A stretch of DNA of 41,553 nt from an uncultured Rhodospirillaceae bacterium (GTDB taxonomy: Bacteria > Pseudomonadota > Alphaproteobacteria > Rhodospirillales > UBA2165), in assembly GCA_913020445.1 (NCBI GenBank), contig CAJWAR010000038.1, forward strand, positions 1 to 41,553, in the 5' to 3' direction. A program made the position numbers and the translations under genes. This document shows, one piece after another, positions 24,086-31,346 of the stretch; position 1 is the stretch's first letter; the number at the start of each line of letters is the position of its first letter. Below the pieces are notes generated by a model. The model was given only the letters and a program-made list of their open reading frames with translations, was not told where the DNA came from and did no database searches.

Positions 24086-25372
24086 TCAATCCCTCTTATC
24101 GATAAACCTCGGCGCCTTCACAGACGACTCAAACTCAGCGGCGAGGGTGCCGCGTTCCAGCACGACGACGTCCGGGGTAACTTCAAATTTATTTTTGGTG
24201 TCGTCGATGATGCGCCCGGAAAGTTCGCCCGGATTGCCGCTGTGTAGTACCTCGATGGAGAGTCGCAGCAGGTCAAGGTCGTTCTCAGTGACAATCTCGG
24301 CCTTGAAATCGACCAAATCTTCGTAGTCGAAGAGAAAGTCTTCGAGCTCCGGGTGGTTAATGTTAACGCCGCGGACTTTGAAAAAGCCGACCGTGCGCTG
24401 GGCGTGTTTGATTACCGGGAAGACTGAGAGCGGGCCATCGGTGGCGCCGCGTTCATGATAGGTGACGATGTCGCCCGAGCTCCAGCGGATAAACGGCGTC
24501 GCGTTATTGGTAAAGAGCGGCGTCACCACCAGCCCGCCTTCTTCGCCCTCATCGACCGGCTCACCGGTATCCAAATCCACCACTTCGATGTAAAAGAGAT
24601 CAGTCCAGATGTGAAAGCCGTCCTTGGCCTCGGACTCGCCGCCCATCATGCCGGCCTCGGTCATGCCGAAACCGTCCCACACTTCGGCGCCCCACATGCG
24701 GGATATCTTGGCGCGCTTGGCGATGGACATCGGCTCGGCTGAGCACAAGATCGTCTCGACCGAAGAGCCCGCCAGATCAATGCCCTGGTCCTCCGCCATA
24801 TTGGCCAGATGAATGCCATAGCTAGACATGCCCATCCAGACCGTCGGCTGCAGCCGGTTGATCAAATCGATCTGCACCGCCGACGGTGTCGAATTACCGG
24901 CGCCTGCCCAATTGACGCCGATCTCGTGCTGCTGGCAGGCGCGGGCATAGACATGGCCGACCGGGTGAATGCCGAGCGGGAACGACACTTGCGCCGTATC
25001 CTTCTTACCCAAATTCGGCGCGATCAGATTGCGGGCGAAGGACAAGATGCCGTATTTCATATCCTCGAAGGTGCGGGGGTAGAACAGTGGAATGCCGGTC
25101 GAGCCGCCGGAGCGCCAAAGCTCGGCAATCTCGTTCTTGGGCGCATGGCAGAAATCATCAAAGAAGCGCTCGGGCGGAATGCTGCGGAGCTCGTCTTTAT
25201 CCATCAGGGGAATTTTGCGCCACTCCGCCGGATCATCGAGCTTGTCTTCATCAATGTTATCGAGCCGGCCTTGATGAAACTTTGCCTGCCGCGCCAATTG
25301 CAACGCGCGCTTTTTCCCCTCGCTTTGGATTTTGTCGATTTCATCTCGGGATGAGGGGATCAGAAGGGGCAT
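24086..25372 (-). CDS. phenylacetate-CoA ligase-like AMP-forming enzyme
   Basis: 428 residues, the size of PaaK-type ligases, which activate aryl acids with ATP and CoA. The ATP-binding loop is LWRSGGSTGIPLFYPRT. The adenylate-forming core has WDGFGMTEAGMMGGES, and PFIRWSSGDIVTY carries the conserved Asp. The C-terminal lid contains VRGVNINHPELEDFL. Its ATG follows the stop of the upstream Fe-S gene by 3 bases, so the three genes from 27371 to 24086 form a tight operon. The substrate acid is unknown; the nearby resorcylate-type decarboxylase suggests a hydroxylated benzoate or relative. Confidence 0.88.
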   Translation of the reverse strand: MPLLIPSSRDEIDKIQSEGKKRALQLARQAKFHQGRLDNIDEDKLDDPAEWRKIPLMDKDELRSIPPERFFDDFCHAPKNEIAELWRSGGSTGIPLFYPRTFEDMKYGILSFARNLIAPNLGKKDTAQVSFPLGIHPVGHVYARACQQHEIGVNWAGAGNSTPSAVQIDLINRLQPTVWMGMSSYGIHLANMAEDQGIDLAGSSVETILCSAEPMSIAKRAKISRMWGAEVWDGFGMTEAGMMGGESEAKDGFHIWTDLFYIEVVDLDTGEPVDEGEEGGLVVTPLFTNNATPFIRWSSGDIVTYHERGATDGPLSVFPVIKHAQRTVGFFKVRGVNINHPELEDFLFDYEDLVDFKAEIVTENDLDLLRLSIEVLHSGNPGELSGRIIDDTKNKFEVTPDVVVLERGTLAAEFESSVKAPRFIDKRD

Positions 25373-25375
25373 CGC

Positions 25376-26344
25376 TTAAGACCCGATCCAGCGGGCCTGC
25401 GCCGTGTGGTTGCCATTTGATTTGTCGGCCAGCATGTCTTTGAGCCGCAGCTGTTTTTCCGGCGTGTCTTCGGCGATCTCGTCAACCGCGTCTTTGAGCA
25501 TGCTCTCGTAATCTTCACCGACCGGGCAGACATCCTGACAGCGGCGGCAGCCAATGACGGCCCCGGCGCCCCGCAAGATACTTTGCCAGAGATTAAAAGC
25601 ATCCTCCGAGCGGATCATTTTTTTCTGGGTTTCCGGATCACCCTGATCAATCACGTTGCCGAGGAATTGGGTCAGGTGATTAAAGCCGTGCGGATTGCGA
25701 TAGGCATCACAGCCTTGCCAGTCGCGCTGCCAATGGCCGATGACATCACCGGGGCAGGATTTAAGACAGCGCCCGCAATCTGGCCCACCGCACAAGGATT
25801 GTTCCATGCGCGTGTCGGGCTCAAGCGGCGCCGAAGTCAGCACGGCGATCATCATCACGCGGGGGCCATATTCCGGCGTCAGGATTTGCAAATTTAAGCC
25901 CAGCGTGCCGAGCCCGGCCTCGACTGCGGCATGATCCATCGACAGCAGCGGCGACAAATGGGCTTCCGGGTTACCGTCATATTTCCACGGATCGACATGG
26001 GTCGGCGGCACCATCAGGGCCGGGTAGCCTTGCTCCTCCAGCCACAACACCAGCTCCAGTGCGGTTTCTTCCAACGCCGTGATGGCAAGCTCGTCATTAT
26101 AATATTTGTGCCGGTTGTCCCAGGCCTGGATGCGGCTGGTCCCTAAGCTCAAACGGCGGGCCAGCACAATCACCCGGTCGGCATCGTGCTCGGTGATGTC
26201 GGCTGGCGTTTTGGGATCAGCCGGGTAGGGCGGGTTGGCGTTCATCACCGCGCCATCGGCGATACCGGCCAAATCCGCGCCGAGCTCTTTCGCTTTGGCT
26301 TTTACCTGATCCGCCGTGATCGGCGATTGAAAGACTGCAACCAT
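25376..26344 (-). CDS. QueG-like double [4Fe-4S] protein, copy 2
   Basis: 322 residues from the ATG at 26344, one base after the upstream paralogue's stop; the open frame runs further upstream only as a shadow. It resembles epoxyqueuosine reductase and the related core of reductive dehalogenases: an N-terminal cobalamin-type domain (ADLAGIADGAVMN, EAGLGTLGLNLQILTPEYGP) and two cluster motifs, CGGPDCGRCLKSCPGD and GCRRCQDVCPVGED. The HEAT-repeat C-terminus of QueG is absent. With a close paralogue next door and a CoA ligase after it, a catabolic reductase or accessory role is more likely than tRNA modification. No Tat signal is present, so it is probably cytoplasmic. Confidence 0.8.
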   Translation of the reverse strand: MVAVFQSPITADQVKAKAKELGADLAGIADGAVMNANPPYPADPKTPADITEHDADRVIVLARRLSLGTSRIQAWDNRHKYYNDELAITALEETALELVLWLEEQGYPALMVPPTHVDPWKYDGNPEAHLSPLLSMDHAAVEAGLGTLGLNLQILTPEYGPRVMMIAVLTSAPLEPDTRMEQSLCGGPDCGRCLKSCPGDVIGHWQRDWQGCDAYRNPHGFNHLTQFLGNVIDQGDPETQKKMIRSEDAFNLWQSILRGAGAVIGCRRCQDVCPVGEDYESMLKDAVDEIAEDTPEKQLRLKDMLADKSNGNHTAQARWIGS

Positions 26345-26345
26345 G

Positions 26346-27371
26346 TTACTTCGCTTCCTCTTCTTTGGCCTTCTGGGCCTTTTTAAATTCCTGCATCTGG
26401 CGGGCGACGATGCCTTTGTATCCTTCGGGGCCGACCCAGCGGATGTTCCAATCGTCCAACCCGCTGATTTCGTCACCATCTTTGCGGGCTTTCCTAAAGC
26501 CTTTGGCCTTGTCGACTTTCTCCGGCGTCTTTTCCGGAATGACTTTTTGGGGATTTGCCAAATACGCGTGATAGTCATTGCCGACCGGACAGACCGCCAA
26601 GCAGCGCGGACAATCTCCAAAGGAGCCGACGACCCTAAGCAAACCCTGCCAGAAGCCGAAGACGTCGCGGGATTTGATCAGCTCTTTATTCTCCTCGCGG
26701 CTGGCGAACACATACTTCATAAAAAAGGCGGTCGCCGTCGCAAAGCCGAACTCCTGGGCCTCGGTGGCGCAGTTGCGTTTATCGATACCGTAATGGCGCA
26801 CCGCATCGGTCGGGCAGCTATAAAGACAGCGCGAACAGCTTTCACCGATGCAGACCTGCTCGGTCATCGGCGCATCGGGTTCAAGCTCAAGCTCGGTCAG
26901 AATACCGGTGAGATAAAGCCTCGGGCCATATTCCGGCGTCAGGATATTGACCTCCAGGCCAAACGTGCCGAGCCCGGCCTCGATGCCCAAATGCCGGGTC
27001 GAGAGATAGCCGTAGCTGGCGTTTTTCATGTTCCAGTCGGTTTCCTGGGCGGCGGTGACAAAGCTCGGATGACCCTCGCGCTCCAGGGTGTCGGCGAGCT
27101 TATAGGCGACCCGGTCCATCCGGCGCAGCACCAGCATGTCCATATACTGCACCGGAATGTTTGATTTGGCGCGGAAGGCGGCAACCGGGATATGCTGGAC
27201 GACAACGATGACGCTTTTGCAGGTCGGCAGAATTTTTTCCGGCGTTTGCGGCCACAGCGGATCGGGCGGGAAGGCGTTGAGGGTCTTGGCCGAGGCAATG
27301 CCGACCAAATCCGCGCCTAAGTCTTTGGCTAGTTTTTTAACATCTTCTGCGTTCACGGATGGGGCTCCCAA
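26346..27371 (-). CDS. QueG-like double [4Fe-4S] protein, copy 1
   Basis: 341 residues. It is homologous along its length to the next gene (shared EAGLGTFGLEVNILTPEYGP and similar cluster motifs). Cluster 1 is CIGESCSRCLYSCPTD and cluster 2 is CPRCLAVCPVGNDY, with an extra Cys in DKRNCATE. The C-terminus adds a Lys-rich tail of about 25 residues (QEFKKAQKAKEEEAK). It may bind a corrinoid, as QueG and reductive dehalogenases do; this is inferred from the fold. The two paralogues could form a heterodimer, since they are only one base apart. Confidence 0.8.
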   Translation of the reverse strand: MGAPSVNAEDVKKLAKDLGADLVGIASAKTLNAFPPDPLWPQTPEKILPTCKSVIVVVQHIPVAAFRAKSNIPVQYMDMLVLRRMDRVAYKLADTLEREGHPSFVTAAQETDWNMKNASYGYLSTRHLGIEAGLGTFGLEVNILTPEYGPRLYLTGILTELELEPDAPMTEQVCIGESCSRCLYSCPTDAVRHYGIDKRNCATEAQEFGFATATAFFMKYVFASREENKELIKSRDVFGFWQGLLRVVGSFGDCPRCLAVCPVGNDYHAYLANPQKVIPEKTPEKVDKAKGFRKARKDGDEISGLDDWNIRWVGPEGYKGIVARQMQEFKKAQKAKEEEAK

Positions 27372-27430
27372 ACAAATTTCTTATGTTCGGTAGCCTAACT
27401 TTTTAGAGAGGGGTATGGAAAGCAGGATTT

Positions 27431-27463
27431 TTGTAATAAAGGTTCCTGGAACCTTTATTACAA
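27431..27463. repeat. 33-bp perfect palindrome centred on CCTGG
   Basis: Arms TTGTAATAAAGGTTCC and GGAACCTTTATTACAA (16 bp each) flank a single T. It lies 2 bases after the stop of the DsbA-like selenoprotein gene and about 60 bases before the Fe-S operon start. It could be a hairpin that ends or stabilises the first transcript, or an operator for the second. No T-run follows on the minus strand. Confidence 0.75.
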
Positions 27464-27465
27464 TC

Positions 27466-28083
27466 TTAACGTTTTTCCGCGCCGGCGTGTTCCATCAGCT
27501 GCTCGAGCGCTTCATAGGGCTGGGCGCCGACCACACCGGCGCCACCGGCAACATAAGTCGGCACACCGGTCACACCCACTTGGCGGGCTTTGTTCCAATC
27601 GGCATCGACGGCTTCTTCGAAGGAGCGGTCTTCCATGACTTTGCGGGCAGCAGCGCCATCAAGCCCGGCACTCTCGGCCAGCTCAACCAGCACCTCGATA
27701 TCACCGACATTTTTATTATCGACGAAATAAGCCTGATAGATTTTCATATGCAGAGCGTCGCCACCGTCCTGGGTGCCGGCCCAGGTGCCAAGTTCCTGGG
27801 CGAGGCGGCTGTTATAAGTGTGGCTGCGTTGTCCGTAGGGCAGGCCTTCTACTTCCATCAAGGCCTTCATGCGTTCGAAACTGCCTTTGATGTCATAGTC
27901 GCGACCGGCAAAGAGTTCTTCGAGAGTTTGCCCCTCGATGGGGGTTTCCGGGTGCAGTGGAAAATGCACCATTTTTACATCGACGTTGTAGTTTTCTTTC
28001 AGTTTTTCAACACGCCCGGTGCTGAGATAACACCACGGTCAGACATAGTCCGTGAATAGTTCTAAGACGACTGGCTCGGCCAT
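27466..28083 (-). CDS. DsbA/FrnE-like selenoprotein with U-P-W-C active site
   Basis: 205 residues if TGA at 28039-28041 is read as selenocysteine (residue 15). The frame reads MAEPVVLELFTDYV-U-PWCYLSTGRVEKLK and continues open to TAA at 27466. In the FrnE/DsbA thioredoxin-fold family this position is the first Cys of CPWC. The rest fits the family: helical insert (FERMKALMEVEGLPYG), cis-Pro loop GVTGVPTYV, and VVGAQPYEALEQL. GAGGGAG lies 8 bases before ATG 28083. No signal peptide, so it is cytoplasmic. A standard gene call would begin at the downstream ATG (27972) and lose the active site. A hairpin starts right after the TGA. It lies downstream of the resorcylate-type decarboxylase in the same direction. 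Confidence 0.9.
28015..28038 (-). promoter_or_regulatory. candidate bacterial SECIS hairpin
   Basis: Directly after the in-frame TGA, CCGTGGTGTT pairs with AGCACCGGG (one bulged G, two wobble pairs), leaving an ATCTC loop. Bacterial SECIS elements lie just downstream of the UGA inside the coding sequence, so the location fits. The loop is nearer the UGA than in the E. coli fdhF example. Confidence 0.4.
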
Positions 28084-28163
28084 TGGGCAGGCTCCCTCTA
28101 TAAAATGGTTGCCTGCAGTGTAGCGGATTAGCCCTCAATGACAAGCTGAGCAATGCAATCCCG

Positions 28164-29144
28164 CTACAACGACAGCTTAAACAGTTTCAAAGCGTTGGTG
28201 CGACCGATCTTAATACGATCGGGCTCGCTGATGCTGGCGCTATCAAACCAAACGGCGGCTTCCTCGACACCCTCAAAGGGATAGTCGGTCGAGAACAGGA
28301 TGCTATCCGAGCCCATTTCCAATATCGCATCGATCAAAGTCTGGGTGCGGAAATTACCGGAGGTCGTGATGTGGAAGTTGGCGTTGAAATACTCGACGAT
28401 CTTTTTCTTGGCCGGGTATTTGGGCGGCTCCTTGACCCAGCTGTTGCGATTGTCCACCCGCCACATGCTGTAGGGCAGGCCTTCGCCCAGATGGCCCAGG
28501 ATAATATTGAGATCAGGATAGTCATCAAACAGGCCGCTGCACATCAGACGGAGCGCATGCACCGCGGTTTCCTGACCAAACGCCCAAGTGGGCCCAAGCA
28601 GCCACGGATGGCCGTCATAAATCTGCGCCATGCTCGGTAGCGGATTACGCGGATGCAGGTAAAACGGCACGTCCAGATCCTGGACCACTTGCCAGAACGG
28701 CCAATATTGTTTGAGGTCCAAATAGACCGCGCTTTCTTCTTCGGTGATTTGAGAGAAGCCATTGACCAAAGCGCCGCAAAAACCGAGCTCTTTAACGCAG
28801 CGCGTCAGTTCCTGGGCGGCAATCTCCGGGTCCTGCATCGGCAGGGCGGCTAGGGCATGAAATCTGTCGGGGCGTTTTTGCCTTTGCTCGGCGAGTAAAT
28901 CGTTTGAGCGTCTGGCAATTTCGATGGCTTGGCTGACATCGGGTATTGCCTGGATGGCGGGGGCATTGAGCGACAAGATCATCATTTCAATGCCAAATTG
29001 GTCCATAAAACCGAGCCGTTTATCGTGAAAATCCAGCAGCCGGCTTTTTAACTCGGTCCATACGCTGTCGCTTAGAAAGCCGTATGAATCCTGGATCGTA
29101 TCTTCAAATGAAATATGCTCCTCTAGTCCTATCTTGCCGTCCAT
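28164..29144 (-). CDS. gamma-resorcylate-type decarboxylase (amidohydrolase family)
   Basis: 326 residues, matching gamma-resorcylate (2,6-dihydroxybenzoate) decarboxylase in length. The metal and catalytic residues known for the Rhizobium enzyme fall at the same numbers: E8 and H10 (GLEEH), H164 (FYLHPRNP), H218 (LGHLGEG) and D287 (FSTDYPF). DGHPWLLGPTWAFGQETAVH and FHITTSGNFRTQTLIDAILE are also family segments. The enzyme reversibly decarboxylates 2,6-dihydroxybenzoate to resorcinol; related members act on 2,3-dihydroxybenzoate or salicylate. The downstream selenoprotein starts after 80 bases. Confidence 0.92.
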   Translation of the reverse strand: MDGKIGLEEHISFEDTIQDSYGFLSDSVWTELKSRLLDFHDKRLGFMDQFGIEMMILSLNAPAIQAIPDVSQAIEIARRSNDLLAEQRQKRPDRFHALAALPMQDPEIAAQELTRCVKELGFCGALVNGFSQITEEESAVYLDLKQYWPFWQVVQDLDVPFYLHPRNPLPSMAQIYDGHPWLLGPTWAFGQETAVHALRLMCSGLFDDYPDLNIILGHLGEGLPYSMWRVDNRNSWVKEPPKYPAKKKIVEYFNANFHITTSGNFRTQTLIDAILEMGSDSILFSTDYPFEGVEEAAVWFDSASISEPDRIKIGRTNALKLFKLSL

Positions 29145-29192
29145 GAGTGCCTCTTCTCTTTCGGTGACTTTTGCACCGATTAGAGTAGCGGA

Positions 29193-29363
29193 TTAGTTTC
29201 GTGTGGCAATCAAGAACAGGCCGGCAATTGTTTTAAGTGTATTTCGCTTAAATTTTACCAAGGCCCGGCCACATTCGCGGTAAAACTCAAGACGGATGGG
29301 TTGGGCATTTCTATAATGTTGTTCGGCGTCTAAAAGCCCGGTTGTTTGGTCATCGACATACAT
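29193..29363 (-). CDS. 56-residue hypothetical protein
   Basis: It starts MYVDDQTTGLLDAEQHYRNA and ends in a basic then hydrophobic helix (LVKFKRNTLKTIAGLFLIAT). GGAGA lies 6 bases before ATG 29363. The C-terminal part could be an amphipathic or membrane-associated helix. No family is recognised. It is 42 bases from a second small gene with the same style of start context, so the two are probably expressed alike. Confidence 0.6.
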   Translation of the reverse strand: MYVDDQTTGLLDAEQHYRNAQPIRLEFYRECGRALVKFKRNTLKTIAGLFLIATRN

Positions 29364-29405
29364 AGCTTGTCTCCAATATTAATTCTGTTTCAATAGGAGC
29401 GGATT

Positions 29406-29606
29406 CTAGCAATCATAGGCAGCGAGGCGTTTACGCATATGTTTCGGAGCTGCTTTTAAAACCTTTTCCATCGCGTCTTTTTTAAGCTGTTGATAAGCTT
29501 CGTTGCTATCGATGAAACCGGCGGTTTCTGCAGGGTGGCTCAAGGTAACGTGGCTTTGCTGAGCGTTTTCAAATTTCCGAATTAAGCTTTTAGGTCCGTC
29601 AAACAT
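29406..29606 (-). CDS. 66-residue hypothetical protein
   Basis: It starts MFDGPKSLIRKFENAQQSHV and ends MRKRLAAYDC. It is rich in Lys, Ala and Gln and predicted mostly helical, with no membrane segment. GGAGA lies 6 bases before the ATG. It precedes the 56-residue gene on the same strand. No function is recognised. Confidence 0.65.
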   Translation of the reverse strand: MFDGPKSLIRKFENAQQSHVTLSHPAETAGFIDSNEAYQQLKKDAMEKVLKAAPKHMRKRLAAYDC

Positions 29607-29779
29607 TGTCTTTCTCCAGTTTTGGTTGGTTTAGCGTTGGTTGATGATGGGAGACTACGCCAATGTTTGTGGTTGTGCTTGAAGGTTAACTTAATTTATC
29701 CTTCGGAAACGCATAAGAATCGTTCTGTTATCGTTAATTTGCCGAACAAATCAGTAAATTTTGCAGAAAACGGGGAAAA

Positions 29780-31339
29780 ACGATCTTTAAGTTTGGGGAA
29801 TTTGAGCTCGATAGGGAAAGTCTCGAGTTAAAAAAGGCAGGTTCGCTCGTCGAGGTTGAGCCGCAGGTGTTCAGCCTGCTCGTCTGCCTGATCGAGAACC
29901 GTGACCGGGTGGTCTCAAAAGACGAACTGATCGAGCTGGTCTGGGAAGGCCGCATCGTCTCGGATGGTACGCTCAACACGCGGATCAACGCGGCCCGCAA
30001 AGCCGTCGGCGATGACGGCAAAGCTCAGGCGGTGATTAAGACATTTCCACGGCGGGGATTCAGGTTTGTGGCTCAGGTGAATGGGGATGAGGAGGTCAGG
30101 CAAGATCACGGATTAAACTCTACCCACGTCTCCGACAAACCTTCTATTGTCGTTTTGCCCTTTTTCAATCTGTCCGGCGATCCTGAGCAGGAATATTTTT
30201 CAGACGGCATCACCGAGGATATTATCACGGCGCTTGGTCGTATTCGGCTGTTCTTCGTTGTCGCCCGCAACACGACTTTCACCTACAAAGGTCAGGCAGT
30301 TGACATACCAGCCATGGCCAAGGATTTGGGGGTGCGGTACGTACTTGAAGGTAGCGTCAGGAAAGCGGGAGGCCGAGTTCGCATAACCGTGCAACTCAAC
30401 GATGGTGAAACCGGCAATCAATTATGGGCCGAACATTACGACCGGGACCTGGAAGATATTTTCGCGGTTCAGGATGAAATTACCCAAAGGGTGGTCGGTG
30501 CCATAGAACCAGCATTGGAGAAAGCGGAACGGGACCGCGCTACCATCGCAAATCCAAATAATTTGGATGCTTGGGACTACTACCATCGAGGTATGTCGCA
30601 TCTGTATGACAAAGGTGAAGTTGGTCAACCCAATGAAATGATAATGGCGCGTGAAAACTTTTTAAAAGCGATAGAATTGGACCCGCAGTTCTCTCGTGCC
30701 TATTCCGGTCTGGCAGCCAGTCAATGGTATCATGCGATGATTGGCATGACAGATGATTCATTTCAGATACTTGAAGAAGCCACCAGCATGGCAAAAAAAG
30801 CGATTGAACTCGATCAGGAGGATGCCTATGCGCATGGCGTACTCGGAATAATTTATCATTATAATCACCAGCCCGAGGCTGCGATTCGAGAATGCCGTTC
30901 GGCAATTGAAATCGACCCAAGTTTTTCACGCGGTTATTTATGGTTGGGTATATCAATGATTTGTTTCGGCCAATCCAAAGAGGGAATTGAGTACATCGAA
31001 ACGGCTCTCAGAATTGGAAAACGTGACCCAAGCAGAGGCGCAGCTATGGTCTGGCTGGCAATGGGACACCTATTTTTGGGTGAGTACGAAAAAGCTGAAG
31101 ACCTGGCGAATAAATCCTTGAGCGTACCGAGTACGCAATTTTGGGGTAATGCGGCGCTTACGGCTGCGTTGAGTTATCTGGACAAAGTTGACGAAGCTAT
31201 CGTTGCTCGTCAGGAGCTCCAACGGCGTAAACCAAACTTCACCTGCAAGTTGATCAAAGAGAAAGGTGCGATAACCGATCTGGAATACCAAGATGTATTC
31301 TTAGATGGCCTCCGCAAAGCCGGGATACCGGAAGAATGA
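29780..31339 (+). CDS. winged-helix/TolB-like/TPR regulator 1, no normal start codon
   Basis: About 519 residues. OmpR/ToxR-type winged helix (residues 1-100, with QVFSLLVCLIENRDRVVSKD), then a TolB-like domain (PSIVVLPFFNLSGDPEQEYF, YVLEGSVRKAGGRVRITVQL), then TPRs to the end. No membrane segment is seen, unlike CadC or ToxR. The paralogues start MTY-F-G; here the matching codon is ACG (29780-29782) with GGGGA just upstream, and no ATG, GTG or TTG exists in frame back to a TAA at 29735. Either ACG initiates weakly or the start was lost by an ATG-to-ACG change. GTG 29867 would remove the first third of the winged helix. It is first of three tandem copies. Confidence 0.82.
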   Translation, partial: TIFKFGEFELDRESLELKKAGSLVEVEPQVFSLLVCLIENRDRVVSKDELIELVWEGRIVSDGTLNTRINAARKAVGDDGKAQAVIKTFPRRGFRFVAQVNGDEEVRQDHGLNSTHVSDKPSIVVLPFFNLSGDPEQEYFSDGITEDIITALGRIRLFFVVARNTTFTYKGQAVDIPAMAKDLGVRYVLEGSVRKAGGRVRITVQLNDGETGNQLWAEHYDRDLEDIFAVQDEITQRVVGAIEPALEKAERDRATIANPNNLDAWDYYHRGMSHLYDKGEVGQPNEMIMARENFLKAIELDPQFSRAYSGLAASQWYHAMIGMTDDSFQILEEATSMAKKAIELDQEDAYAHGVLGIIYHYNHQPEAAIRECRSAIEIDPSFSRGYLWLGISMICFGQSKEGIEYIETALRIGKRDPSRGAAMVWLAMGHLFLGEYEKAEDLANKSLSVPSTQFWGNAALTAALSYLDKVDEAIVARQELQRRKPNFTCKLIKEKGAITDLEYQDVFLDGLRKAGIPEE

Positions 31340-31346
31340 GTATAGA

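Noticed and set aside
26343..27164. 273-codon plus-strand frame opposite the Fe-S gene
   Set aside because: Shadow of a gene with clear cluster motifs on the other strand.
25376..27371. Naming either Fe-S protein queG
   Set aside because: The HEAT-repeat C-terminus is missing, two paralogues are adjacent, and the operon partner is a CoA ligase.
27466..28083. DsbA-like gene as an ordinary pseudogene
   Set aside because: Only one disruption exists, it is TGA, and it sits exactly at the active-site Cys; the same pattern occurs in two other genes.
29193..29606. Toxin-antitoxin pair
   Set aside because: The two small genes are separated by 42 bases and show no known toxin or antitoxin fold.
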